From Lachnospiraceae bacterium (lineage in GTDB: Bacteria > Bacillota > Clostridia > Lachnospirales > Lachnospiraceae), in contig JAFQOE010000057.1 of the NCBI GenBank assembly GCA_017395635.1, forward strand, positions 1-64,000: 64,000 nucleotides of DNA, in the 5' to 3' direction. The position numbers and the translations under genes were made by a program. Within the stretch, counting starts at the first letter, position 1. The number at the start of each line of letters is the position of its first letter. This document shows positions 36,224 to 44,105 of the stretch, piece by piece. Below the pieces are notes generated by a model that made no database searches, had not been told where the DNA came from, and saw only the letters and a program-made list of their open reading frames with translations.

Positions 36224-37690
36224 ATGAAGTACAAATTCTTTTTATCATATGTTCCGCTTATGCTGGTAGTCAGTGTTTTGTTGATGATATTAGCTGATAA
36301 CTATGATGGTAAAGCGGTGATGGTGAGCTATCAGGCAGGGACGCAGGATTTAGGTGAATATAGTGGTGAGCTGATTCGAGATAGTGGTACGGCAGGAAGA
36401 GAGAATCAGTTGGAAAGTAGTTTTTATAATGGAAGAGATATTTACGATAATGGATTGCCATATTGTATTAAGGTCAATAAGACACACAATGTGGTTACTA
36501 TTTATACAGTTGGCGACAATGGCTACTATAACGTGCCGGTGAAAGCTATGATTTGTTCCGTTGGTGAGACAGGGAATACTCCGGAAGGACTTTTTGAATT
36601 AGGTGGGAGAGAAGAATGGTTAGCATTGGAGGGAGATGTATATGGTCAGTACGCCACTGTTATTACCGGCAGTTTTCTATTCCATTCGGTTCCTTATTTT
36701 ACACAGGATAAGGGGGATTTGGAGATTGAGGAATACAACAAGTTAGGTTCCAGTGTTTCGGCAGGGTGTGTTCGCCTCTCTGTCATTGATGCCAAATGGA
36801 TTTATGATAATTGTGGTGAGATGACGTTCGTTGAGATATTTGAAAGTGATTATATTGGGCCGTTGGGAAAACCGGTTGCTGCAGTTATTAGCAGTGGTGG
36901 TTCTGTTGGTAACTGGGATCCGACAGATCCTGACAGAGAGAATCCATATATGGCTAATATACCAATGATTTTAGGTGCATATGACAGAGAAGTGGAACGT
37001 TATTCTGATTTTGACGCGACTTCCGGTGTGGTTGCATTAGATTCTACCGGGAAAGAAGTGACCAGATATATGACAGTAGATGGAGAAGTGGATATGACTA
37101 CCTGTGGTATTTATAAGATTACTTATTCCATAACGGATGAAACGGGTATTACAGGAGCAGCCACTGCCAATATTATTGTTAAAGATGAGTATCCACCGGT
37201 TATTTATGCAAATCAAAAGATTGACAGAATAGGTGCTTATGATGTTACTAACACGGAACAATTAAAGGATTTATTGTTACAGAATGTTGTGGCATACGAT
37301 GGTGACCAGGAGCTTTTGCAAGATAGTATTATTGTAGATTACTCCGAAATTTTGGAAAAAGGATACGGGAAATGTCATGTCAAATATCGAGCAGAGGATT
37401 CGGAAGGGAATCGTTCGGATGTAGTCGTGTTGACTGTAGACGTAGACATGGAACCGCCGAAATTGACATTGCATAATAAGCAACAAGGGGAAATTCGTAT
37501 ATCAAACATGCAACGGGATGACTATTTGATGGGATTGGTTAAGGTAGAAGACAATAGTGGTAAAGTGGATTTGACGGTTAGTCGACCACTTACTTATACA
37601 CCAGGCGAACCATATATTGTAATGTATTGTGCAAAGGATGAATTTGGCAATGTGTCTACATTGAGTGTTACCTATCACATTAAGGATTGA
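36224..37690 (+). CDS. Membrane-anchored L,D-transpeptidase with C-terminal Ig-like domains
   Basis: 488 residues with an N-terminal membrane helix (about 5-23). The YkuD domain (about 80-215) has the active-site pair HSVPYF and SVSAGCVRLSVIDAKWIYDN, with Cys in AGCVRL. It makes 3-3 cross-links or attaches proteins to peptidoglycan. Two or three DUF5011/HYR-like beta domains follow (about 250-490; KDEYPPVIY and MEPPKLTL mark their starts). It interrupts the usual spoIID-spoIIQ neighbourhood. Confidence 0.87.
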   Translation: MKYKFFLSYVPLMLVVSVLLMILADNYDGKAVMVSYQAGTQDLGEYSGELIRDSGTAGRENQLESSFYNGRDIYDNGLPYCIKVNKTHNVVTIYTVGDNGYYNVPVKAMICSVGETGNTPEGLFELGGREEWLALEGDVYGQYATVITGSFLFHSVPYFTQDKGDLEIEEYNKLGSSVSAGCVRLSVIDAKWIYDNCGEMTFVEIFESDYIGPLGKPVAAVISSGGSVGNWDPTDPDRENPYMANIPMILGAYDREVERYSDFDATSGVVALDSTGKEVTRYMTVDGEVDMTTCGIYKITYSITDETGITGAATANIIVKDEYPPVIYANQKIDRIGAYDVTNTEQLKDLLLQNVVAYDGDQELLQDSIIVDYSEILEKGYGKCHVKYRAEDSEGNRSDVVVLTVDVDMEPPKLTLHNKQQGEIRISNMQRDDYLMGLVKVEDNSGKVDLTVSRPLTYTPGEPYIVMYCAKDEFGNVSTLSVTYHIKD

Positions 37691-37709
37691 AATAAAGAAT
37701 GGAGCAGGT

Positions 37710-37742
37710 AAGAGCGTTTCGGATTTTTCGGAGCGCTCTTTC
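37710..37742 (+). terminator. Terminator-like hairpin after the L,D-transpeptidase gene
   Basis: AAGAGCG and CGCTCTT flank a 17-base loop that can pair in part (TTCG/TCGG). The following T-run is short (TTTCC), so termination may be weak. Confidence 0.5.
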
Positions 37743-37822
37743 CTATATAAGAATAAATGTAATTCTTAAAAAGAGTATAAAATTTTCTCACTTTGGCAAT
37801 TCTATGTACAGAGGTGATGAAA

Positions 37823-38674
37823 ATGAAAAATAGTGATAAAACATTTTTGCAAAAGATTAAAGATAATGCATTTTATCTTTCATTAGGAATTGGTCTATTT
37901 GCCATCTTGGCAGTCGTGGGAGTTTATACCGCACAGCAAAATGAGTTAAAGGTAGCGGAAAATGAGATGGATTTAAATGTAGCATCCAATTATTCTGATT
38001 TGGAGGATGGCGATGACGTGAATATGGCAGAAGCCAATGGTAACGTTACAAAGTTAGAGGGAACAGGTTCTGATAAGAAAGTTGTGGAGGAAACAGATTC
38101 TGAATTAGCAAATGATTTGGCTGATATGAAATCAACAGAAGAAACAGTGGAGTCAGAGGAATCTATAGATACATCATCAGCTACAGCCACTCAGGAAACT
38201 GAAACAAAGCCGGATGATGGAGAAGCAATTCCTACGGCAAGTGATACAGGCAGATTAGATTTTAACAGCGAAAAAACGATTGCATGGCCAATGAACGGAG
38301 AGGTAATCTTGCCATATAGCATGGAGACGACCGTATATTTTGAAACCTTGGATCAATATAAGTGCAATCCCGGAATACTAATTCAGGCTGGTGTTGGTAC
38401 GACTGCTCAAAATGCATATCTTGGTCAGGTTACTTCGGTTACCAGCGATAATACCTATGGGAATATGGTAACTTTATATATTGGTAATGATTATAGTATT
38501 GTATATGGTCAGTTAGATGCTGTTTATGTGAAAAAAGGCGATTTTGTAAAGATGGGCCAAGCAATTGGAACAGTAGGAAATCCGACTGATAGCTTTGAGA
38601 AAGAAGGAAGTCACCTGTTCTTCCAAATGAAATGTGGGGAAGAAACAGTGGATCCGATGATGTTTATAGAGTAG
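37823..38674 (+). CDS. spoIIQ: SpoIIQ-like M23 (LytM) protein, metal site lost
   Basis: 283 residues from ATG 37823 (AGAGGTGA upstream; ATG 37817 also possible). One membrane helix (about 17-37), a long acidic linker to about 145, then a LytM domain (about 150-283). The metal sites are changed: canonical H.G.DI becomes NPGILI and HLHFE becomes HLFFQ, so two histidines and an aspartate are missing. SpoIIQ anchors the engulfing membrane through SpoIIIAH. Its place downstream of spoIID supports SpoIIQ rather than a wall hydrolase. Confidence 0.75.
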   Translation: MKNSDKTFLQKIKDNAFYLSLGIGLFAILAVVGVYTAQQNELKVAENEMDLNVASNYSDLEDGDDVNMAEANGNVTKLEGTGSDKKVVEETDSELANDLADMKSTEETVESEESIDTSSATATQETETKPDDGEAIPTASDTGRLDFNSEKTIAWPMNGEVILPYSMETTVYFETLDQYKCNPGILIQAGVGTTAQNAYLGQVTSVTSDNTYGNMVTLYIGNDYSIVYGQLDAVYVKKGDFVKMGQAIGTVGNPTDSFEKEGSHLFFQMKCGEETVDPMMFIE

Positions 38675-38686
38675 AAAATGAAGTAG

Positions 38687-38877
38687 TGCGAAACTCAATC
38701 TACTTCATAAGAATTGCACAAACGTAGCACACCATTGCAGGCACGCTTGCGCTGCCCGCGGCTCGTAGCGGTACTAAGCTCGACTGCGTCTCGCTAAGTG
38801 CCGACGGCCTTAGTAGCACCTGCGTATGGTGTTTGCTACGCTTTTGCAATTCAATATAGCTTTTTGAGAGTTTCGCA
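38687..38877. repeat. 190-bp nested palindrome, GC-richer than surroundings
   Basis: Outer arms TGCGAAACTC (38687-38696) and GAGTTTCGCA (38868-38877) are an exact 10-bp inverted repeat. A second pair, GAATTGCACAAACGTAGCAC (38711-38730) against a near-complement ending TTTTGCAATTC (about 38819-38852), extends the stem with few mismatches. Inside are GGCACG-CTTG-CGCTGCC and TACTAAG.../...CTTAGTA hairpins. It lies between spoIIQ and perR. No gene uses this stretch. Confidence 0.7.
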
Positions 38878-38982
38878 GTTATGTAAGTATGGAAAATGTT
38901 ATTATGAAAATTAGTAACGATTTTGTGGGTCATACGTAGTGTTTCGCATTAGTTTGTGTGGGTTCTTACCGAATAGAGTATT

Positions 38983-39372
38983 TTACATACATTCCTTGCA
39001 GTAGCCTTCAAATAGAAGATTGTGCTTGGTGATGATACCGTCGAAAGTGTTGCCGGCAAGTTCGTCCATGTTATTGGCATAAGGCAATTCCATATCTTTG
39101 ACACAGCCACATCGATTACAGATAAAATGATAATGTGGACGGATGTCAGCATCAAAATGGTCCATTTTGCCATCACAAGGTAGTCGAAGAATATCTCCAC
39201 GTTCAGATAATTGCGCTAAGTTGCGATATACGGTGCCAAGGCTGATGTTAGGAATAATGGTGCGAATTTCCTGATATACTACATCTGCAGTAGGGTGGTC
39301 TTTTCTTGTTTTTAAAAATGCAACAATTGCATCACGCTGACGACTGCGTTTTATAGTGGTTTTTTCTGCCAT
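38983..39372 (-). CDS. perR: Fur-family regulator, PerR type
   Basis: 129 residues from ATG 39372 (GGAGGTACACT upstream). The winged helix includes HPTADVVYQEIRTIIPNISLGTVYRNL. The metal sites FDADIRPHYHF, CNRCG and GYCKEC give two CXXC pairs for structural zinc and a His/Asp regulatory site as in PerR. It senses peroxide with iron or manganese. A Per-box-like palindrome lies 72 bp upstream, suggesting autoregulation. PerR against Fur or Zur is judged from the HYHF/DAD pattern only. Confidence 0.8.
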   Translation of the reverse strand: MAEKTTIKRSRQRDAIVAFLKTRKDHPTADVVYQEIRTIIPNISLGTVYRNLAQLSERGDILRLPCDGKMDHFDADIRPHYHFICNRCGCVKDMELPYANNMDELAGNTFDGIITKHNLLFEGYCKECM

Positions 39373-39394
39373 AGTGTACCTCCTATTTAGAATG

Positions 39395-39439
39395 TAACTT
39401 TTCAGAGTCTTATTCAAGCATCACTGGCTCTTAAAAGTT
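39395..39439. repeat. GTAACTATTCAG-family repeat, medium form
   Basis: GTAACTTTTCAGAGTCTTAT to CTCTTAAAAGTTA, about 45 bp with inverted ends. It lies between perR and its Per-box-like operator. Confidence 0.55.
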
Positions 39440-39443
39440 AAAA

Positions 39444-39466
39444 TTGATAATAATTACTATTTTCAA
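39444..39466. promoter_or_regulatory. Per/Fur-box-like operator
   Basis: TTGATAATA-ATTAC-TATTTTCAA is a palindrome with one mismatch close to the TTATAATNATTATAA Per box. It lies upstream of perR (minus) and far upstream of acpP (plus). Confidence 0.5.
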
Positions 39467-39559
39467 TATAGTAGATTTTATTAAATCTGTCAACAAAATC
39501 ATTGTTAATAGACGCTTGTTGTATAGTTTAGAAAAATTGGAAATTTTTTAAAGGAAAAC

Positions 39560-39588
39560 TTGACATGCAATAGGTCATGTTGTATAGT
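39560..39588 (+). promoter_or_regulatory. Sigma-A promoter of acpP
   Basis: TTGACA (39560-39565), 17-bp spacer, TATAGT (39583-39588). The leader contains GGTCTC (39605-39610) and GAGACC (39640-39645), which can form a 5' hairpin before the ribosome-binding site. Confidence 0.75.
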
Positions 39589-39674
39589 CATTTGTGTTAG
39601 AAACGGTCTCGGGGGAATATAATTAAGAAAAGAGAGTCTGAGACCTAGAATTTAGATTAAAGGAGATTACTACA

Positions 39675-39908
39675 ATGCCAGAGAAAATGAGAGAAATTAT
39701 TGCAGAGCAGCTTAGTGTTGATGCAAGTGAAATCGAATTAACATCAAACTTCAAGGAGGATTTAGAGGCTGATTCTTTAGACTTATTTGAATTAGTTATG
39801 GCACTTGAAGAGGAATATGATGTTGAAATCCCATCTGAAGATTTAGAGAAGATTGCAACAGTAGAGGATATCATCGAGTACTTGAAGGCTCATGGTGTAG
39901 AAATCTAA
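39675..39908 (+). CDS. acpP: Acyl carrier protein
   Basis: 77 residues with the phosphopantetheine site [11 protein letters not shown] (Ser34). It carries acyl chains in fatty acid synthesis in the cytoplasm. Stand-alone here with its own promoter and terminator, rather than beside fab genes. Confidence 0.95.
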   Translation: MPEKMREIIAEQLSVDASEIELTSNFKEDLEADSLDLFELVMALEEEYDVEIPSEDLEKIATVEDIIEYLKAHGVEI

Positions 39909-39940
39909 TATTTATTGACTGAAAGCAATATTGGTATAAT

Positions 39941-39984
39941 AAGAAAAGGCTATTTGGAATATTTTCCGAATAGCCTTTTCTTAT
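39941..39984 (+). terminator. Terminator of acpP
   Basis: AAGAAAAGGCTATT and AATAGCCTTTTCTT form a 14-bp stem around a 14-base loop. Confidence 0.85.
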
Positions 39985-40046
39985 GTTATATGAAACCTTT
40001 GTAAAAATGTTTCATAGTATCAAAATGCACCAAAGTCCTATGTTGT

Positions 40047-40220
40047 TTACATTTGCTTACGTACAACGCCATACTCATCATCTAAACGGAAGAAGGAACA
40101 GTTGGAGTTTCTTCCCTGAAGAAATTTTACCATATCGTCTTCATCAAGATTAACATCACAGGAATAACATTCCCAATCTTCATCATATACAAAATGTACG
40201 CATTGTTCACAGAAATCCAT
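40047..40220 (-). CDS. Cysteine-containing mini-protein (DUF6472-like)
   Basis: 57 residues, MDFCEQCVHFVYDEDW at the start, then CYSCDVNLDEDDMVKFLQG and NCSFFRLDDEYGVV. CEQC, CYSC and a late Cys suggest metal binding. The start has AAAGAGGTATTACA upstream. From memory this matches a small family widespread in Lachnospiraceae (DUF6472), role unknown. It precedes the lipoprotein gene in the same orientation on the minus strand, but the order puts it downstream of that gene. Confidence 0.75.
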   Translation of the reverse strand: MDFCEQCVHFVYDEDWECYSCDVNLDEDDMVKFLQGRNSNCSFFRLDDEYGVVRKQM

Positions 40221-40265
40221 TGTAATACCTCTTTCTAGTTAATGTGGTGCTAATATAATGTAATT

Positions 40266-40928
40266 TTATTGTGCGTTTTCTAAGTCAACAAGTGATTCGA
40301 TAAGACCCTGTAATGCACTAGGATCAGCAGAGTATACAATCTGTGAACCGTTCTTTGTTGGTGAAATAATGATATCAGTAGTCACTGGTTCAGCATATGT
40401 CAACGCATCAAGATTTTTCTTCATAGCATCATACATAAAGTTCATAGCTTCTTCTTCAAGCTGTTCCTGTGTTGGAGTACGTCCGGCATCGATTTCTGCC
40501 TGAGCAAAATCAGTAAGGTATGTTTCGCCTTCTGCTAAAATACCATCGAAAATCATTAATTTATAAGTAGTTACAGGAACTGTGTATGATTTGTCATCGT
40601 TAAGAGTTGCTTCGCCTACCTCATACTTGAAGCTTTTGTACATATCAATGAATAATTGGCGAAAGTTTTCTTTTTGCTCATCATTTACGTAAGGTGCGAT
40701 GGAAGCCATTTCAGCCTCAATTGCCTGGTTGTATAGTGATTCAACTTCTTCTACAGTAGCACCTGTAATTTCTGCGTAAGCCTCAAATTCGCCCTTTGTG
40801 TTTGCATCTAAGCAAGACTTAATATAGCCACTAGCATCAAATTTTGGTGTACAGCCTGTTAATACAAATGATACGGCTAAACACATTACAAATAAAATAG
40901 ATAGTTTCTTTGTTGATAATAACTTCAT
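40266..40928 (-). CDS. Secreted lipoprotein, DUF5105-like
   Basis: 220 residues. A signal peptide ends in the lipobox VLTGC (Cys26), so the mature protein is tethered to the outer face of the membrane. The rest is an alpha/beta domain with repeated helices (FDASGYIKSCLDANTKGEF, TVEEVESLYNQ, NDEQKENFRQLFIDMYKSF). This resembles the DUF5105-type lipoproteins of Firmicutes. Function unknown. GGAGG lies before the ATG. Confidence 0.75.
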   Translation of the reverse strand: MKLLSTKKLSILFVMCLAVSFVLTGCTPKFDASGYIKSCLDANTKGEFEAYAEITGATVEEVESLYNQAIEAEMASIAPYVNDEQKENFRQLFIDMYKSFKYEVGEATLNDDKSYTVPVTTYKLMIFDGILAEGETYLTDFAQAEIDAGRTPTQEQLEEEAMNFMYDAMKKNLDALTYAEPVTTDIIISPTKNGSQIVYSADPSALQGLIESLVDLENAQ

Positions 40929-41164
40929 AATTATCCTCCCTTAAATAAAAAATAGTTAACGAGTGCATTTTAGCAGAATAAGTAGCATTTTGTCAAAAAT
41001 TATTAATTTTTACAAATGTTTCAAAAACAGTCTGATGTGCATATTAATTAAGAAGATTTATAATACAAAAAGTTTACAAATAATTTTGGGATTTCACTCG
41101 GATTTCACATGCTTTCCCTTTTTATTTCACATTCATTTACTAGACTTCGTGTTGGAGGTTAGAG

Positions 41165-42769
41165 ATGGATACAATATTTGGACAATTCGATAAAGAAAAG
41201 AAAAAATTACAATTGAGTAATAGTCGGTATTCTTATTATGAAAATGACGCATTTATTTGTTCTGTGTATGGTGATGTGTGGTTGGAGAATCGGTGCAATG
41301 ATTATCCGCTCATTTTAGATGCATACCAACAATATGGTGATGACATTGTTAATAAAATTGAAGGACTGTTTTATTTGATAATATATGATAAGACTTCGGA
41401 GATGTTGAAGATTTATCAGGATTACTTTACTTCTGCTGAGACTATTTATTATACTATATTGGGTGTCAACATTTATTTTACCAATGATATGAAGCAGATA
41501 ATCTCTCTTCCGAATATGGAGAGAATTTTTAATAAGAAGGCAAGTGTTGATTTTGTGAAGTATGGTTTTGTTACGGGTGAAGAAACATTAATTCAGAATG
41601 TTTACAAACTGGCACCATTTCATATGCTTTTGTGGAAAGATGGCAAAGCTGTTCAGCAAAAAATAGATTACACATTTACTGTTGCAAGTGAGAAGGAATC
41701 TTCTACAAGATGGGTGAAGGATTTGAATCGTTCTATTCGAATGAATACACCGGACGAAGAGCCAGTTACACTTCCGTTATCAGGAGGATTTGATTCGAAT
41801 TACATATTCAACTATTACAATCGAAAAGAGAAGACTACCAGATTGTTTACAGTTGGGGGTTCGGATGGTATTGATGAGACCAAGATGGTAAAGAGGATTG
41901 TCAATGCATATCATTCAGATCGTAATGAGTTAAATGTCTGCTATACAACGGATGATACCTTGAAATATCTGCCGGATATTATTTGGCGTTTGGGTGGTTT
42001 GGTGTATCAAAGAGGAATTTTTTTGCAGTATGAATTGGCAAGGGAGTTATATAAGGCAGGTGCGAAGAACTTGGTATGTGGCGAATGTGCAGATCAGGTG
42101 ATGCATGAGGAGTTCCAGCAAAGTGGAATTTTGAATGAAAATCCGAAGTATAGAGGTCCCCAAAATCCATATGATTTTGCTGCGCATATTATTGTTAAGA
42201 AGAGTGCGGTGATGTTGAATTCGTTTGATATTAAGGGGTACTATCCATATATGAATCAGCGATTTATGCAGACAGCTATGGGCTTGGCAAAGAAGAACGG
42301 GATTACAAAGGCATTTCATCGCAAAGTTTGTAATCAGATATTACCGAATGAAGTAAAAAAACGTCTGTATAAAAATGGTGGAGCAACTTATATGCATGCA
42401 TTATTTGCTACGGAAGAAGAAAAGGAACAATTTATTAGGGTGGTTGAGAATTCGACATTGTTTCAGGAAATTCAGCCTGTAAAGGGTGTCAAGAAGACAA
42501 GAATAGAGAAAATGAAGAAGGTAGTGAGTAAATGTAATGAATATTCCAAAGGATTTATGAGACGCGTGATTGGAACTTTGAGTGTTCAAAGTATTGGAAC
42601 ATTAACACCCAAATATCTTAAGATGGAATCCCGATTGAGAAGAGATATGGGATATTTTTATCTGATGATTTTCCAAGAACTGTTTTGTTCGGATAAAACA
42701 GATGTTTATTTGACAGAGGGTGTGGATAGTTTTGACGTATATGCTTATATAAAAGAATTGAATAAATAA
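41165..42769 (+). CDS. Asparagine-synthase-like protein lacking the glutaminase cysteine
   Basis: 534 residues. The N-terminal half has the Ntn/GATase-II-like fold pattern (VYGDVWLENRCNDYPLILDAY, FYLIIYDKTSEML) but begins MDTIFG, without the Cys2 nucleophile of glutamine-using enzymes. The synthetase half has PP-loop LPLSGGFDSNY near residue 203 and CGECADQVM where AsnB has GDGGDELF. An ammonia-using or peptide-amidating/cyclising enzyme (as in lasso cyclases) is possible. No precursor peptide, protease or transporter is adjacent. GGAGG lies 7 bp before the ATG. It is monocistronic with a strong terminator. Confidence 0.75.
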   Translation: MDTIFGQFDKEKKKLQLSNSRYSYYENDAFICSVYGDVWLENRCNDYPLILDAYQQYGDDIVNKIEGLFYLIIYDKTSEMLKIYQDYFTSAETIYYTILGVNIYFTNDMKQIISLPNMERIFNKKASVDFVKYGFVTGEETLIQNVYKLAPFHMLLWKDGKAVQQKIDYTFTVASEKESSTRWVKDLNRSIRMNTPDEEPVTLPLSGGFDSNYIFNYYNRKEKTTRLFTVGGSDGIDETKMVKRIVNAYHSDRNELNVCYTTDDTLKYLPDIIWRLGGLVYQRGIFLQYELARELYKAGAKNLVCGECADQVMHEEFQQSGILNENPKYRGPQNPYDFAAHIIVKKSAVMLNSFDIKGYYPYMNQRFMQTAMGLAKKNGITKAFHRKVCNQILPNEVKKRLYKNGGATYMHALFATEEEKEQFIRVVENSTLFQEIQPVKGVKKTRIEKMKKVVSKCNEYSKGFMRRVIGTLSVQSIGTLTPKYLKMESRLRRDMGYFYLMIFQELFCSDKTDVYLTEGVDSFDVYAYIKELNK

Positions 42770-42774
42770 AGAGA

Positions 42775-42822
42775 GCCATTTGTATGAGTTATTGTTAGAA
42801 AACTCGTACAAATGGCATTTTT
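42775..42822 (+). terminator. Terminator of the asparagine-synthase-like gene
   Basis: GCCATTTGTATGAGTT pairs with AACTCGTACAAATGGC, followed by ATTTTT. The T-run is also the first part of structured repeat copy A2. Confidence 0.85.
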
Positions 42823-42890
42823 GTGTTGACAATGAGTCAGCTGGATTCATGCTTGCATGAAAATCCATTTGGCGAATGTCCATCGCTGAC
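42818..42890 (+). repeat. Structured repeat copy A2
   Basis: TTTTTGTGTTGACAATGAGTCA, then a hairpin GGATTCATG-CTTG-CATGAAAATCC, TTTGGCGAATGTCCATCGCTGA. It ends early and lacks the second hairpin of copies A3 and A4, meeting the end of the next gene (42901). Confidence 0.7.
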
Positions 42891-42900
42891 CCTTATTACT

Positions 42901-43905
42901 CTAGTGTATGAAAATGCGTTCCCAAACAGTTTTACTTTCTCCGGGAGCTAGTTCGATGTATCCGGTTTCTTCTGTCGGCATATCAAGGTTTGGAGCATCA
43001 ATCATCCAGGTCATTGGTTCCGGACAGTAGTAGTCTTTGGTTCCACCTTCATTCCATACAATAAAGAACTTAAATGTTTCATCCACTTCGTAGCAGATGC
43101 GTTTGCCGGAAGATAAATCTGTCATAATAGCACCATGGAATGGCTTTCCATCTAGCTCTCCGACTCCACAAAGATACATATCATTGTCGATTGGAATCGT
43201 GTTTACTAATTGGGTTCCATTTACATATTTTTCATCATAAGCCGATAAGTCTCGAAGCTCTCCGGTAGGCAGGCAACGGTCGTTGAGAATGCAACGTTTC
43301 AAAGCAGGGATTTGAATGCGAATGTCTGTGCCGTTTCCACCTTTCATAAATGGAGCCATAAATGCAGAATGATTACATACACCATATGGCATCTGTTTAT
43401 TGGAAAGATTGGTTAGGGTGAAATTGTAGTTCATACCATTTTCATCCAATATGAATTCATAGTCTGCTTGAAATTTAACTGGAAAATACTCGAAAAACAA
43501 ATCTTTCTCGTCATAGATATACTGTGTTTTGGCAATTGCTCTGTTATCCTTTACGCTTGTTTCTATAATAGTGTGGTTTCTTGTGTGTAAGAATCCATGA
43601 ATATAATTCTGTAATTTTTTTTCGTTGACAGGCAGTTGATAAGTAGCATCGCTGACTCTCAAACGTCCGTGATTTAAACGATTGGGAATATATAATGTAG
43701 GAAGTCCGAAAATTTCCGGAAAGGCAGTAAGCGTACAGATTGGTTTTTCTTCGTGATAGCGAAGAATTTCTATCTCGTTCTTACAATCACGCAGTCTTGC
43801 AATGTTGCTCCCAACGGTTGGTGCTATAATGGCAAGATAATTGCCGGCTTTCATTTCAATTACCGGTGCTCCATCCAATTGAATTTGTTGACAACTTGTT
43901 TCCAT
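42901..43905 (-). CDS. Aldose 1-epimerase family protein
   Basis: 334 residues of the galactose-mutarotase superfamily. LTAFPEIFGLPTLYIPNRLN and YIHGFLH match the GNR..NG and LHGG regions; NHSAFMAP, the Asp/Glu-rich centre and CPEPMTWMIDAPN follow. It probably interconverts alpha and beta anomers of a hexose or hexose phosphate. The catalytic His/Glu pair is not certain from sequence alone. It is alone on the minus strand. Confidence 0.8.
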   Translation of the reverse strand: METSCQQIQLDGAPVIEMKAGNYLAIIAPTVGSNIARLRDCKNEIEILRYHEEKPICTLTAFPEIFGLPTLYIPNRLNHGRLRVSDATYQLPVNEKKLQNYIHGFLHTRNHTIIETSVKDNRAIAKTQYIYDEKDLFFEYFPVKFQADYEFILDENGMNYNFTLTNLSNKQMPYGVCNHSAFMAPFMKGGNGTDIRIQIPALKRCILNDRCLPTGELRDLSAYDEKYVNGTQLVNTIPIDNDMYLCGVGELDGKPFHGAIMTDLSSGKRICYEVDETFKFFIVWNEGGTKDYYCPEPMTWMIDAPNLDMPTEETGYIELAPGESKTVWERIFIH

Positions 43906-44105
43906 AATGTGAAATCCCCTTTCCGATTATAGCTGTTCAAATCTATATTAGAAAACGCCTCGCATTTATTCTATGCAAGGCTTTCGATAAATTGATTAAT
44001 ATGAAAATATTGATACGTATTCACAAATGTACTACAATTATACCATAGGTTCGTAATTAAGAACATTAGTAATTTGGAAGAAGTAGATTGTAAATGAGGT
44101 TATGG

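Noticed and set aside
38700..38933. Minus-strand 77-codon frame
   Set aside because: It runs through the large palindrome and has no start signal or family.
40929..41164. Possible precursor peptide for the asparagine-synthase-like enzyme
   Set aside because: The only frame is Phe/Ile-rich, lacks a ribosome-binding site and has no leader-core pattern.
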